Assembly (NCBI GenBank): GCA_026075535.2
Contig: AP026541.1
Location: forward strand, 7,502,001 to 7,566,000
From: Tricholoma matsutake
Taxonomy: Eukaryota; Basidiomycota; Agaricomycetes; Agaricales; Tricholomataceae
Direction of reading: 5' to 3'
Length of the DNA stretch: 64,000 nt
The position numbers and the translations under genes are program-made. Below the pieces are notes generated by a model that was not told where the DNA came from, did no database searches, and was given only the letters and a program-made list of their open reading frames with translations. Position 1 is the stretch's first letter. Every line of letters starts with the position of its first letter. This document shows positions 33,033-43,669 of this stretch, one piece after another.

Positions 33033-34620
33033 CTACTTGTGTGCCGTGATCTCTTCAACATACCATTCAGTGTCATCTGGGGCACTGAAGTCATATGCAT
33101 CAGGATAATGCCTGTTGGGAAACAACACGTCATTATTAGGATGGTGAGGCCTTAGTAGGCTCACATGGAAATGCTGGTGTATATGCCGGCGTGTCAGTTC
33201 TGTAGGAAGATCCAACACATAGTTGGATTTCTTGGGGAAAGCTTGTAGGACCTTGTAAGGTCCTACAAATTTAGGTAGCAGTTTACTTGCGTGTCCTTTT
33301 GGTAATGCAAGGTTCTTTGTGGAGAGGTCAACAAGGTTTCCTTGTTTGACATTGGGCTCCTCACACCGATGCTTGTTTGCATAGTGTCGTTGAAAGACTC
33401 TTTCAGTGATGATACTATCATGGGCCATGGCCATGTTTCGCAGTGCATTCATTGCAAAAGTCTGCACTCCAGGAGGAATGCATTCTGTAGAAGGAAGTTC
33501 TTGCATCATATGAGGCAAGAATCCATAGTTGATTTCAAATGGGGCCATCCCCATTGCTCTGTTAATCATAGAGTTTATGGCAAACTCTATGAGAGAGAGG
33601 AACTTTACCCAATCTTTTTGATTGGATGCAACAAACACTCGGAGAATCTGAGCGATTGAACAATTTGCGCGTTCTGTTATTCCATCCATCTGAGGATGGA
33701 ATGAAGTGGACATAAGTAATTTGACATCCAAGATATGGTGGATTTCATGCCACCATTTGGACGTGAATTTAGAGCCTCAATCACAAATGATTGAGCCAGG
33801 TAGTCCATGCAAATGGACAATCTCCTTCACAAAGATGGGAGATAGTTGTGATGTGGTCGTCATCGTGTTCACTGGGATTAGGTGAACCATTGAAGACAGA
33901 TGACAGATGATTACCCAAAGGTAGTCAAATCCTTCAGGCTCTGGGAAGGGTCCGATGAAATCCATTCCAATTGACTCCCATGGTCTCATGGGCATCAGTA
34001 ATGAGTGCAGCTTGCCTCAAGGGGAGCGGTATTCCCCCTTCAAGCGGATGCAAGGTTCGCACAAATCACAGTATTTCTTGACTTCGTATTGAAGTCGAGG
34101 CCACCAATACCAATGTCGGATGTATTCCAATGTCTTCAGAGGACCAAAATGCCCCACCAAGGTGCGGGCTTGTTCGATGATATGACCATGTAAGGTCATA
34201 CCTTTGGAAGTAGAGGTGGGGATGCAAAGGACCTCTTTGCCCCCTCTGTTCTTTCTCCAAATGAAACTGTCTTGGGTCTGGAAGTCTGGGTGGTCCTTCA
34301 GATTTTCAAGAACCTTCTTGAAATGTTTGTTGTTGACGTATCCCTTTCGGATATCGTCATTCAGAGGGTCTAACTCTGACATGTGAATGTGCAGGTAAGG
34401 CCCTTTAGCCTGAGAGGTGTAAATCGAAGGATCATCCTGCGATTGGTTGGTCGTTGAAGGTGTGGTTGCTTCTTCCGCATTCGCAGTCATTACGGCTGTG
34501 GCTGCCTCACACTCTTTGACTAGAGCTTTGAGTTGTTCACTAACTTGTCTCTGCTGGGAAGCAGCAGAATGAGTTTCAATGACTTGATTTTTGATTTCGA
34601 GATGTTGATCCCATGGGAGA
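33033..34620 (-). pseudogene. Integrase region of the 22.4-kb element
   Basis: 34490-34017 encodes the H2C2 zinc-binding domain (GHIIEQARTLVGHFGPLK, CDLCEPCIRL). 33995-33777 gives the first catalytic Asp, GMDFIGPFP, and ends SIICD followed by TGA, then GSKFTSKWW; the family residue there is Arg or Gln, so a C-to-T change is likely. 33731-33033 supplies SFHPQMDGITERANCSIAQ (catalytic Glu) and the C-terminal DNA-binding part with FVGPYKVLQAFPKKSNYVL. It joins, across the nested element at 34621-43669, to the RNase H region at 43670-44198. Confidence 0.88.
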
Positions 34621-35240
34621 TGTTAAGGGCAAAGCCTCAACCACTTGATCTAGTCGATGTCATTCGACGAGGTGCTTCCTCGACGAGTCATTTGGCACTA
34701 GTCTTACTTGGAGCATCCGACGTAAGATGGGTAGTGCACTCTAGCAGGCCTTCTGCATAGAGTCATTCAGGTTCACGCACTAAGGGGCTTCCTTAGTGGT
34801 TTCGAGTAAGTTTACGAGTTTGCAAGTTAAGGCTGTAGATTGCCTAGATCTAAACTAAGGACATCCCTACTACGAGTCGCAGTACTTATACTAAGAGGGA
34901 GGTCCTTATTGTCCAATCGGAAAGGTAGATGTGTATCAGGTAAGAATAGAAACAATAAGCCTCATGCCTAGCATGAGGTGTCCGATGTCACGGACCTCAT
35001 GTCAAGGGGCTGTTGTATCACAGCATGTGTGGGAATGGGTTTGGGTGCATGGAGTCACCATGCATCAAGGGTGCCTTCCACGGGAAGGGGATCGAATGCA
35101 TGCAGTTGGCATGTGTCGTGTGTGTGTCTGGTGTCAAGGACATTCCCTAGGCATGAATCAGGTAGTGCCTCCTGTCTGGAGGGGATCATTGGGTTGGTCG
35201 GGTTGGTCGGGTTCCATGAGTTACAAGGAAAATTGTAACA
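34621..35240 (-). repeat. 3' LTR of the nested Ty3/gypsy element
   Basis: This 620-bp repeat is paired with 43050-43669. The two differ mainly by transitions (for example GGGCAAAGCC against GGGCGAAGCC). Repeated frames here are not genes. Confidence 0.93.
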
Positions 35241-35557
35241 TTACCCCCCCGCTATGGTTGAAAGTTCCACACTTCGACCTAAATCTTTGTCTCTCCTCCA
35301 GTCTGATCAGGTACGGTCTGGATATGTGGGTGGGTCAGGATCAAGGGGTGTTGCAGGATGGAGGGATCGTTTATGTCCAAGCTTGGACTGTGATCGGGTT
35401 CTTTTTGTTCTATACTGCCCTTAGCAGTGGTGTCAAGGAGTCGGTGGTGTCGTCAGAAGGGGAGGGGTCTGTAGGGTCTGTGCAGTATCAAATCGGTAGT
35501 TTAACGTCTTTGCAGACAATCACAAGTTTAATGTCTTTGCAGATGATTGGTTCACAC

Positions 35558-36037
35558 CTAATTGTGCTCAGTGGTCTGGGGTGTCGATGTGTGGGGGTGT
35601 CGGCTGGAATGCAGCAATGTCCCCAGCTCTCCATGTTGTCCAAATAAGAGCTGCCTTGCCAGCTCAAATCCGCTTTCTTCGTCATAGTGGGTGTTCCACT
35701 GAAGGTCATTCCACAGTAGGGGGCTAATTCCCATTAGTGGTCTTCTGTTTGGGGTCAGGCCATAGCGGTCAATGACAAACTCCTCAGGGAAGTAGTCCTC
35801 ATCGTCTAATTCTCCTTCAAAGCACCATTCCTCGAATTGTGCTTTTACCCAGGTTAAGTCTGTCTTTGTGCTTCTCCACGCATAGAGGCAGCATTTTGGG
35901 CAAGTCGAGGATACTCTTCCTATCCAGTTGTCTCTTGTTAACCAGAATATAGTTCCATGGGGGCATTCCCAAGAGGGTCCCCCCAGCAGTCTGTTTGTTC
36001 TTGGTGACTGGTCAATGACTCGTGGTCCAGTCGCCAT
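35558..36037 (-). CDS. Extra ORF 3' of pol in the nested Ty3/gypsy element
   Basis: A 159-aa frame starts MATGPRVIDQSPRTNRLL at 36037 and lies between the chromodomain and the 3' LTR. It is intact, unlike the neighbouring pol. It has WECPHGTIFWLTRDNW and STCPKCCLYAW, a CPHG-x16-CPKCC pattern that could bind zinc, and an acidic middle (EGELDDEDYFPEEF). No family is recognised, and this is not a standard Ty3/gypsy component. It might be captured host sequence or an accessory gene of this lineage. Confidence 0.5.
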   Translation of the reverse strand: MATGPRVIDQSPRTNRLLGGPSWECPHGTIFWLTRDNWIGRVSSTCPKCCLYAWRSTKTDLTWVKAQFEEWCFEGELDDEDYFPEEFVIDRYGLTPNRRPLMGISPLLWNDLQWNTHYDEESGFELARQLLFGQHGELGTLLHSSRHPHTSTPQTTEHN

Positions 36038-36181
36038 GTTCTTTTTGTATTTATCAATGGGGGAGGGTGAGGGCAAACATGAAGGGCGTCAATGTTCGAC
36101 AGGTCTTGGGTCAATTGTCGTCTAGCGGGTATCAGGGGTGTCATTGTGTTGTGTTCAGGAAAGGGGGGTTTTGGGTTCTCG

Positions 36182-39100
36182 TCAGAGGTGGTACCTCTTC
36201 TTATATGCCATCAGGATCTCAGGGGCATTCTTCAAGTTCAATTCGGGTTCCCATGTGTTTTTGGATGTTGGGTAGTCGACCCATTTTACGAGGTAACGGC
36301 ATGTCTTGCCGTGCCTTTTGTGTGCAATGATCGCTTCCACTTTGTATTCATTTTCTCCTTCCACGAGGTCGGGTGGTGGGGTCAGGAAGTTTCACCCATG
36401 AGTGTCATTCTCATGGTATCGCATGAGTAAAGCTGCATGGAATACCGGGTGGATCTTCCATCTCAGCGGCAGTTTCAATCAGTATGTCATTCTTGACAGG
36501 GCATCTTCAATCATGAAGGGCCCTTCTCGTTTTGGCGCCAATTTTCTCGTTGGGTAGCCAATCTTCAGGTTTTTGGAGTCAAGCCATACTTGTTCTCCAA
36601 CCTTGAATGGTTCATATTGCCCTTTCATTCGGGCAGCCATAGCCTGTCTGGCTAGCTTGTGTGTGGCAAGAGCTTCCCTTCTCGCAGAGAGAAGTTCTTG
36701 GATCCTCTGTTCGGTGGCCGGCACATTCATCTTTTCGTAAGGGGTGGGGATAGTGCGTGGTTGATATCCCATCATCAAGTAAAATGGCGAATGTTTTACT
36801 GTGGAGTGCATCGTCTGATTATGCGCGAATTCTGCCATTGGGAGATAACACTCCTAATCTTTGGGTTTGTTTGAACAGAACATGTGGAGGTAAACTTCTA
36901 GCTCTTGGTTTACTCGCTCCGTTTCTCTGTCGGTCTGGGGGTGATAGGCGGTGCTCATGGATAGCTTGATCCCAAGCAGTCCTCCGAGTTCTTGGAAGAG
37001 TTTGGATGCAAATCGAGGGTCTCTGTCTGAGATGATCCTTCCAGGGAGTCCAAATCTTGTGTATACATGGTGCAGGTAAAGGTCTGCAGTGCCAAGTGCA
37101 TTGATCGTCTTCGCGCAAGGGATAAAAATTACCCCCTTCGTAAGACCATGGTCTACCATGACCATGATTGAGTCAAATCCATTTATTATGGGCAGATCCA
37201 TAATAAAATCCATCATCACCAGCTCAAATGGTCTGCTGGCATCGGATGATATCAGTGTCGGTGGTGGGGTTGTCGGGTGCATGTTGATCTTCATTTGCTG
37301 GCATTTTGCGCAGCCTTTGACATATTTCTTTATGAAGTTGGCCATTCCTGGCCACCAGTAGTCTCGTCGGATCAGTTTGTCCAGGGTGCCCTGTTGTGAT
37401 GCTATCATGGTATTTCTGTATGATCACTCAGTGGAGGGTTTCGTCCTGTGGCATGTAGCATCTGTCTTTGAAAAAGAGCAGGCCATCTTCGAATTTCCAG
37501 TCCTCCAATGCAGACTTGATTGAAGGAGTTCCATTGTTTTTCAGGGCTCGTAAAGCATCATTTACAAGGTCGTCCTTCATTATTGCTGAGACCAGGGCTC
37601 CCTGGAGCTCAGTGTCAATTGTTTTCACAAATAGTTCATCGGCGAGGATGGTCTTGTCCTCATTGTCAGTGTCTTCTTCAGCTATGTGATCTGCTCTCCT
37701 CGATAGGGCATCAGATTGTACCATCTGTGATCCTGGTATGTGTTGTAGCTTCAGGTTGAATTGTGACAGGTAGATGCTCCATCTAGCCTGTCGTCGGTTC
37801 AGTTTCTGTGCCTGATGGAAGTACATCAGGTTCTTGTGATTGGATAGTACCGTCACAGGGAATGGCGTCCCCTGTAGGTAGTGTCTCCATGTTTCCAGCG
37901 CTCGGATTACTCCCAGTAGTTCCCTGTCATATATCTCATAATTTCTTTCCGCTTCATTGAAAGAATGAGAGATGTATCTGCATGGGTGCCAGTCTCCATT
38001 GGCATCCTGTTGTCGAAGCACTGTGGTCGCAAATTTTGAGGCGTCAGATTCCACCACAAATGGTTTCATCGCATCTGGCATCAGCAGTACTGGGGCTTCG
38101 TTGAACTTCCTTTTTAGCACATCGAACGACTGCTGGCAGTCGTTTGTCCATTCAAATTTCTTGTCCTTCTTCGTCAAATCGTTCAGTGGTCTGGCCAGAT
38201 CCGCGAAGTGTCCGATGAATTGTCGATAGAAGTTTCCGAATCCTAGGAAGGATCTTACATCCTTCACCATCTTTGGTGTGGGCCAGTCCTTGATCCCAGC
38301 CAGTTTCGTGTTGTCCATTGCAAGTTCGTTGGGCCTGATGATCATGCCCAAGAAGTTGACTTCTTGCACATTGAACTTGCATTTCTCTATTTTCAGGTAG
38401 AGATCGCATTGTCGTAGTTGTTTGAGGACCCTTTCGGTCCTTATCCAGTGTTCTTCTTCCATTTTCGAGAAGATCAGGATGTCATCCATATAGATGATGA
38501 GCCATCCTTCATCTAGCATGTCTCGGAAGAGATCATTCATCATGGCCTGGAATGTTGCCAGTGAGTTGCACAGCCCAAAGAACATCACCATTGGCTCAAA
38601 TAGCCCTCGGTTAGTCTTGAATGCTGCCTTCCACTTGTCTCCTTTCTTTATCCGTACATTATGATATCCCCATCAAATATCAAGTTTCATGAAAAATTTT
38701 GCTCCCTTCAGCTTGTCCAAGAGGTCTCCGATCAGTGGCAGGGGGTAGTTGTTCCAGATCGTTCCTTCATTCAGATCGTGATAGTCTCGGCAAGGTCGCA
38801 GAGCATCAGAGTCCTTCTTCGACACGAAGAAGAATGGGGATGCCATGGGTGATTTCAACAGTTGGATGTATCCTTTTTCCAGGTTTTCGTCTAGAAACTC
38901 ATTGAGCTTCTCTTGTTCTTTTGGTGTCAGTGGGTAGACTTTGCAATCCTTCAGTACAAAGCCTTCCTTCAAGTCAATTGCATGATCCCACACTCTTGAT
39001 TCCGGGAATCGTTCAGATGCGGCTTTCTCAAATACTTGTCTGTATTTCTGGTATTCCGGTGGCAGTAGGTCATCTAGGGTCTGTTTGCTGGCCTCCCTCC

Positions 39101-41867
39101 CTTCATCTTGTTCATGCATGAGTCACTGGTAAATGGATGTCTTTGCTCTGATCCATGCACTCTTCGAGAATGTATATCGTGGGGAGTCCTTGGCTTTCAT
39201 AATCCTGGAGATCGTGTTTGTTTTCCATATGTACGTATGGGTTGGTCCTCGGTGTTCTTTGGTCAGGGGCGGTTCTCCTGGTGGTTCAAATATGCCAATG
39301 ACCGGTTCTCCTCGTACATATGTGATCAGGAGGTCTGTTGCATCTTGTTCGTGGGTTTCTCCCATTGCTCGTATTTCCATGCCGGTGTCTGCCAGTAGTT
39401 CCTCATCACGTACTTCTTTGACCTTCACCAAAGGGGGAGTCTCCCTGGGCATAGGTACTTCAGCATTGATGGTACCGTGATCTGGGGTCCTATAATCATG
39501 GGTCGGGGTAGTCCCTCGTCGAGGGTTGTTTATCCTGTTTTGTAGTGTCATTTTCATGTTCCTTTTGCCAGTGCTTCCCTCCCCTGTGGAGGTTAGCAAT
39601 TCTTTCATCTTTTGCACGATTTGTCATGTCCTGTGGCATCCATTGTTTTTGCCCTTCTCCAGTTGTTCTTTCCTCTGGTTTTCTTGGCTCTTGGCAACGG
39701 CGCATCTTGCTGCTTCGAGATTCCTTTCTTCTTTAGGAGTGCCCTTGGTCCTGGTCTTTGCGATGGCTTTCTGGACCGAATTCAGCTCCTTCGCTTTCTT
39801 CTTGGAAAGCCTTTCCTTTGTTCTTGCCACGGCCAGTCGGGCTTGGGCGAGGTTCCCTTCTTTCTCTTCGGAGAGCCTCTTTCTTGTTTTTGCCACAGCC
39901 AATCTGGCTTGGGCAAGGCTTCTCTCCTTCTCTTCAGAGAGCCTCTGTCTTGTTTTGGCCACAATGCATTGGATTCGTGCCATTCTGTCATTGGGTGCCT
40001 CCCTTTCAGTGTCGACCCTGGGGAGTTTTAGGGTGTTCGGGAGGGCCCTTTGGCTCTTCTCATCTTCTCCAAGATTCGTTGGATTTGAGCCTGTTGTCCT
40101 TCATCTCAGAACTCAAGAGTTCCTTTCTTCCAATTGATGATTGGGTTTACCTCCCGCAGCCATGACAGACCCAGGATTACCGATTCTTTGCCTAGTCCAG
40201 TGACTAGGTATTCCATTGGGTAGCTCCATCCATTGATGTGGAGCCTCCCTTTCACATATCTGGTGATCATTCCCTGCTTGTTCAGGGTTCCATCTATGTT
40301 TGTGGCCTGGATGGTGCGGCCTAAGGGATATGTCCTGATCCCTTCTTAGTGTTTGAAAGTCCAGTTGCATGGACCGAAAAAAAACCAGCAACTGAACTGG
40401 ACCCAACGGCGGTCCGGTCTGTCTTGCAGGTTCTGCTGCAGCGCTTGTGGACCGGTCCGGTTGCCAGTTGCATAGTTTTTCAAATAATTATGGACTGGGT
40501 AAAGACCGGTTCCAACTGGTCTTTGATCATAATTTGATGTGTTGCTAAGGCAAGTGATCAATTGATTACATGTGATACAAGTAATCTGTGTGCTGGCACT
40601 GACTAAATAAGTTATTGTAGGATTGTAATGCCTTAACAGCTATGTCCATAAACCAGGATTCCACACTGTATAGAGTATATCTACATCCACCCAAATGCAC
40701 TAGTTCAATGGTGCAGTGGTTCATTCATGGTAAACACCCTTCCTCCTCATTCCTCTGAAAACTCCGTAGCACTGTAATTCAATAACGGCTTAGCCGATCC
40801 TTTCGTAAACTTGGATTAAGTACAATATATATTATATATATATGCTCCCAAAAGCACTAGTCAAACGATGCAACCATTCATCTATGGTAAGCAACCCTTC
40901 CTCCTTATTCCTCTGAAAACTCCGTCGGACTATAATTCAATAATGACTCAATGCATTCTTTCGTAAATCTGGATTAAACACTATATATAGCATATATATA
41001 TGCTCCCTAAAGCACTAGTTGAACGGTACAGTCATTCATTTATGGTAAGCAACCCTTCCTCCTCATTCCTCGGAAGACTCCGTAGCACTGTAACTCAATA
41101 ACGGCTCAACCGATCCTTTCGTAAACTTGGATTAAATACAATATATATTATATATATGTGCTCCCTAAAGCACTAGTCAAACGGTACAACCATTCATCTA
41201 TGGTAAGCAACCCTTCCTCCTCATTCCTCTGAGAACTCTGTAGAACTGTAATTCAATAATGGTTCAATGTATCCTTTCATTAAGCTTGGATTAGACACTA
41301 CATATATGATATAGATACACCCCCAAAAGCACTAGCCACATGGTCTAGCCATTCATTTATGGTTTTGTCTGTAGTGTTTACTTATATTCCTACTACTAGT
41401 TTTCAAAATATATTACTTCGAGACATGTATATTAGTGTACAAATAGTCGGTCAGGACCAGTCTAAGTATGGACCGGTTTTAAACCGGTTTGGCAACCGTG
41501 AGGCAACCGAGTAGGACCGGTTTACACCAGTCTGGTGCCTTGATGTTGAGCATGTAAGCAACCGGTCCGGTCCATGGTTGCCCCTGTTGTCATCAAAAAA
41601 ACTGGACCGGACCAGACTTTTAAACACTATCCCTTCTTGTTCGATGAATTTCGAGTCGATAAAGACTCCTCCTGCTCCAGAATCGAGGAGTGCGTTTGTT
41701 GCAACGTCTTTCCCATTGTCTGACTCAGCTACCCGAATAGACAGGCGCATAGATTGTCTATTCATGGTAGCTAAGAGTACAGACCCTAGGGAGACTACAG
41801 CGGTGACTGGTGTCATATCAGGCTGCTGTTCTAAAAACCCGATTCTTCCATGAGGTTGAGGGCTCAT
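36182..41867 (-). pseudogene. Ty3/gypsy pol of the nested element, interrupted
   Basis: Retropepsin starts near 41867; its active site is NALLDSGAGGVFIDSKF. The frame is split by the hAT insertion (40347-41629) and resumes as IRTYPLGRTIQATNID at 40340. A linker at 39983-39624 has near-exact ~22-residue repeats (LAQARLAVAKTRKRLSEEKE). RT runs 39119-37900 with [19 protein letters not shown] and YMDDILIFS. The KLDI/WGYHNVRI junction at about 38672 carries TGA where the family has Arg. RNase H follows (VVESDASKFAT). Integrase has [36 protein letters not shown] and [17 protein letters not shown] at 36852 and TGA near 36477 replace expected Trp codons. The chromodomain (YLVKWVDYPTSKNTWEPE) ends at 36182. 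Confidence 0.9.
40347..41629 (+). mobile_element. Non-autonomous hAT element, 1283 bp, TAGTGTTT family
   Basis: The left end is TAGTGTTTGAAAGTCCAG and the right end ACTTTTAAACACTA. A perfect 8-bp TSD, tcccttct, lies at 40339-40346 and 41630-41637; removing one copy restores the retropepsin reading frame. The centre, about 40685-41360, is roughly four tandem ~157-bp units, each with CTCCGTAGCACTGTAATTCAATAA, a TATATATA stretch and CTATGGTAAGCAACCCTTCC. No coding capacity is seen. It shares its ends with the large insertion at 2143-25047. Confidence 0.93.
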
Positions 41868-42088
41868 TCCTTTTCTTCTTCATCCAGTTCGTCTAGCATC
41901 GTGCAGATCTTCTGGTAGGTGTCCACCCCAGTCTTCTTCTGGGTGAAGCAGTTTTGGTAGGGAGGGGGCACTGACCCCATCTGAGTGGGGTTCTTTCCAT
42001 CCCTGTGGTCGGATGATCAGTGTCCCGGTTGGTGGCAGATGAAACACAATCCCTTTTGGAGGTGTTCCATGTGTTCTTGGTTTGTCAG

Positions 42089-43003
42089 TCAGTTGATGTC
42101 AAGAGAGGGCTGTCCTTTCTTTGTTGTTTCATTTGTCTTCTGGTTTTGCCTGGTCTTTCCCAGGATTGCCATGGCCCGTTTCCATTGGCCTTCATATTTT
42201 GAAGCTGCCTTTATCCAGCCTTCAAGAGTATTGGGTACTGTCTCCATTGTGTGTACCCTCTTCAGTAATTCAGGGTGCAGTCCATCCATGAAGTACTCGA
42301 TCATGGCTGCATCTTCTGTGATTCCTGTCCTGTCTTTCAGGATGCGGAAGTTCACCACATATTCTTCGAGGTTCCCTGAACCTTGTTTGAGATTCTTGAT
42401 CTCAGTCTTTGCCATTCCGGCATCGTCAATCGGTGAGAAGGCTTCTAGGACCTTCTGTCTGAAGTCTGCATATTCTCCGAGTCCCTCGGATTGGTGTTGG
42501 TTGACAAATGCCTGCACCCACTGGGCAGCTGCTGTCCCTCCATTCATGAAGGACAGCGTGAAGATGATCTTCTTGTCATTCATGTCGTAGACCTGGTCAT
42601 TGATTCGCAGGTACAGGTCTATCTCCTGCAGGAACTTGGCGGTCTTGGTCCGCTCTCCTGAGAAGTCTGTGGGTGATTGGATTCGAATGTCCTTTACAGA
42701 TGTCATCGGTGTGGTTGCGGCAGGTTCGGACATTTCGCTATAGAGGTTGTCAGTTTCGCCTGTTAGGAAGCAGGTGGATGTTTTGGGTGGGGGTGTGTGT
42801 GGTTGTTCAAAGTCTTCGTCGGTGAGGAAATCTCCTCTTTGTCTGTCAGTTGATCTGTAGAACCAACGCTGTGCTGGGGTCGAGTAATGGACTAGTCTTC
42901 CGTTGTATCGGTACCAAGATGAACCTGGCTGTGGTTCTGCTTCTCTTGGTGGTCGGTCTGGGGTTTGTCTAGACCCAGGTCGCTGTGGTGTGTATCGAGA
43001 CAT
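42089..43003 (-). CDS. Gag-like protein of the nested Ty3/gypsy element
   Basis: A 304-aa frame starts MSRYTPQRPGSRQTPD. The N-terminus is Arg/Pro-rich. The centre has the retrotransposon gag (capsid) pattern: PTDFSGERTKTAKFLQEIDL, IIFTLSFMNGGTAAAQWVQ, LEEYVVNFRILKDRTG and EYFMDGLHPELLKRV. An in-frame stop after SLDIN separates it from a downstream CFICHQPGH zinc-knuckle remnant near 42040, so the original gag was longer and this copy is C-terminally truncated by about 70 residues. It follows the 5' LTR (43050-43669) directly. Confidence 0.85.
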   Translation of the reverse strand: MSRYTPQRPGSRQTPDRPPREAEPQPGSSWYRYNGRLVHYSTPAQRWFYRSTDRQRGDFLTDEDFEQPHTPPPKTSTCFLTGETDNLYSEMSEPAATTPMTSVKDIRIQSPTDFSGERTKTAKFLQEIDLYLRINDQVYDMNDKKIIFTLSFMNGGTAAAQWVQAFVNQHQSEGLGEYADFRQKVLEAFSPIDDAGMAKTEIKNLKQGSGNLEEYVVNFRILKDRTGITEDAAMIEYFMDGLHPELLKRVHTMETVPNTLEGWIKAASKYEGQWKRAMAILGKTRQNQKTNETTKKGQPSLDIN

Positions 43004-43049
43004 ATTGCCTACACCTAGGTAGGTGGGCTAGCAGATAGTTTAGATCTTA

Positions 43050-43669
43050 TGTTAAGGGCGAAGCCTCAACCACTCGATCTAGTCAATGTCGTTCGATGAG
43101 GTGCTTCCTCGACAAGTCATTCAGCACTAGTCTTACTTGGAGTGTCCGACATAAGATGGGTAGTGCACTCTAGCAGGCCTTCTGCGTAGAGTTGTTCAGG
43201 TTCATGCACTAAGGGGCTTCCTTAGTGGTTTCAAGTAAGTTTACGAGTTTGCAAGTTAAGGCTGTAGATTGCCTAGATCTAAACTAAGGACATCCCTACT
43301 ACGAGTCGCAGTACTTATACTAAGAGGGAGGTCCTTATCATCCAATCGGAAAGGTAGATGTGTATCAGGTAAGAATAGAAACAATAAGCCTCATGCCTAG
43401 CATGAGGTGTCCGATGTCATGGACCTCATGTCAAGGGGCTGTTGTATCACAGCATGTGTGGGAATGGGTTTGGGTGCATGGAGTCACCATGCGTCAAGGG
43501 TGCCTTCCATGGGAAGGGGATCAAATGCATGCAGTCGGCATGTGTCGTGTGTGTGTCTGGTGTCAAGGACATGCCCTAGGCATGAATCAGGTAGTGCCTC
43601 CTGTCTGAAGGGGATCATTGGGTCGGTTGGGTCAGTTGGGTTCCATGAGTTACAAGGAAAATTGTAACA
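43050..43669 (-). repeat. 5' LTR of the nested Ty3/gypsy element
   Basis: This 620-bp repeat, equivalent to 34621-35240, is followed at 43670 by ggaga, the right copy of the TSD. Confidence 0.93.

Larger units (their letters stand above)
34621..43669 (-). mobile_element. Ty3/gypsy chromodomain retrotransposon, 9.0 kb, nested
   Basis: LTRs of 620 bp at 34621-35240 and 43050-43669 start TGTTAAGGGC and end AAATTGTAACA. The TSD is ggaga (34616-34620 and 43670-43674). The minus strand encodes gag (43003), retropepsin (41867), RT/RNase H (39119-37428), integrase (37408-36479), a chromodomain (36364-36182) and a further frame (36037-35558). A G-rich polypurine tract (GCGGGGGGG) precedes the 3' LTR. 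It split the RNase H-integrase linker of the surrounding element. A hAT element (40347-41629) is nested in its protease. Several stop codons make it inactive. Confidence 0.93.

Noticed and set aside
39526..40165. Plus-strand frames rich in Phe/Leu/Ser resembling a membrane protein
   Set aside because: They are the antisense of the charged tandem repeats between protease and RT in the gypsy element.
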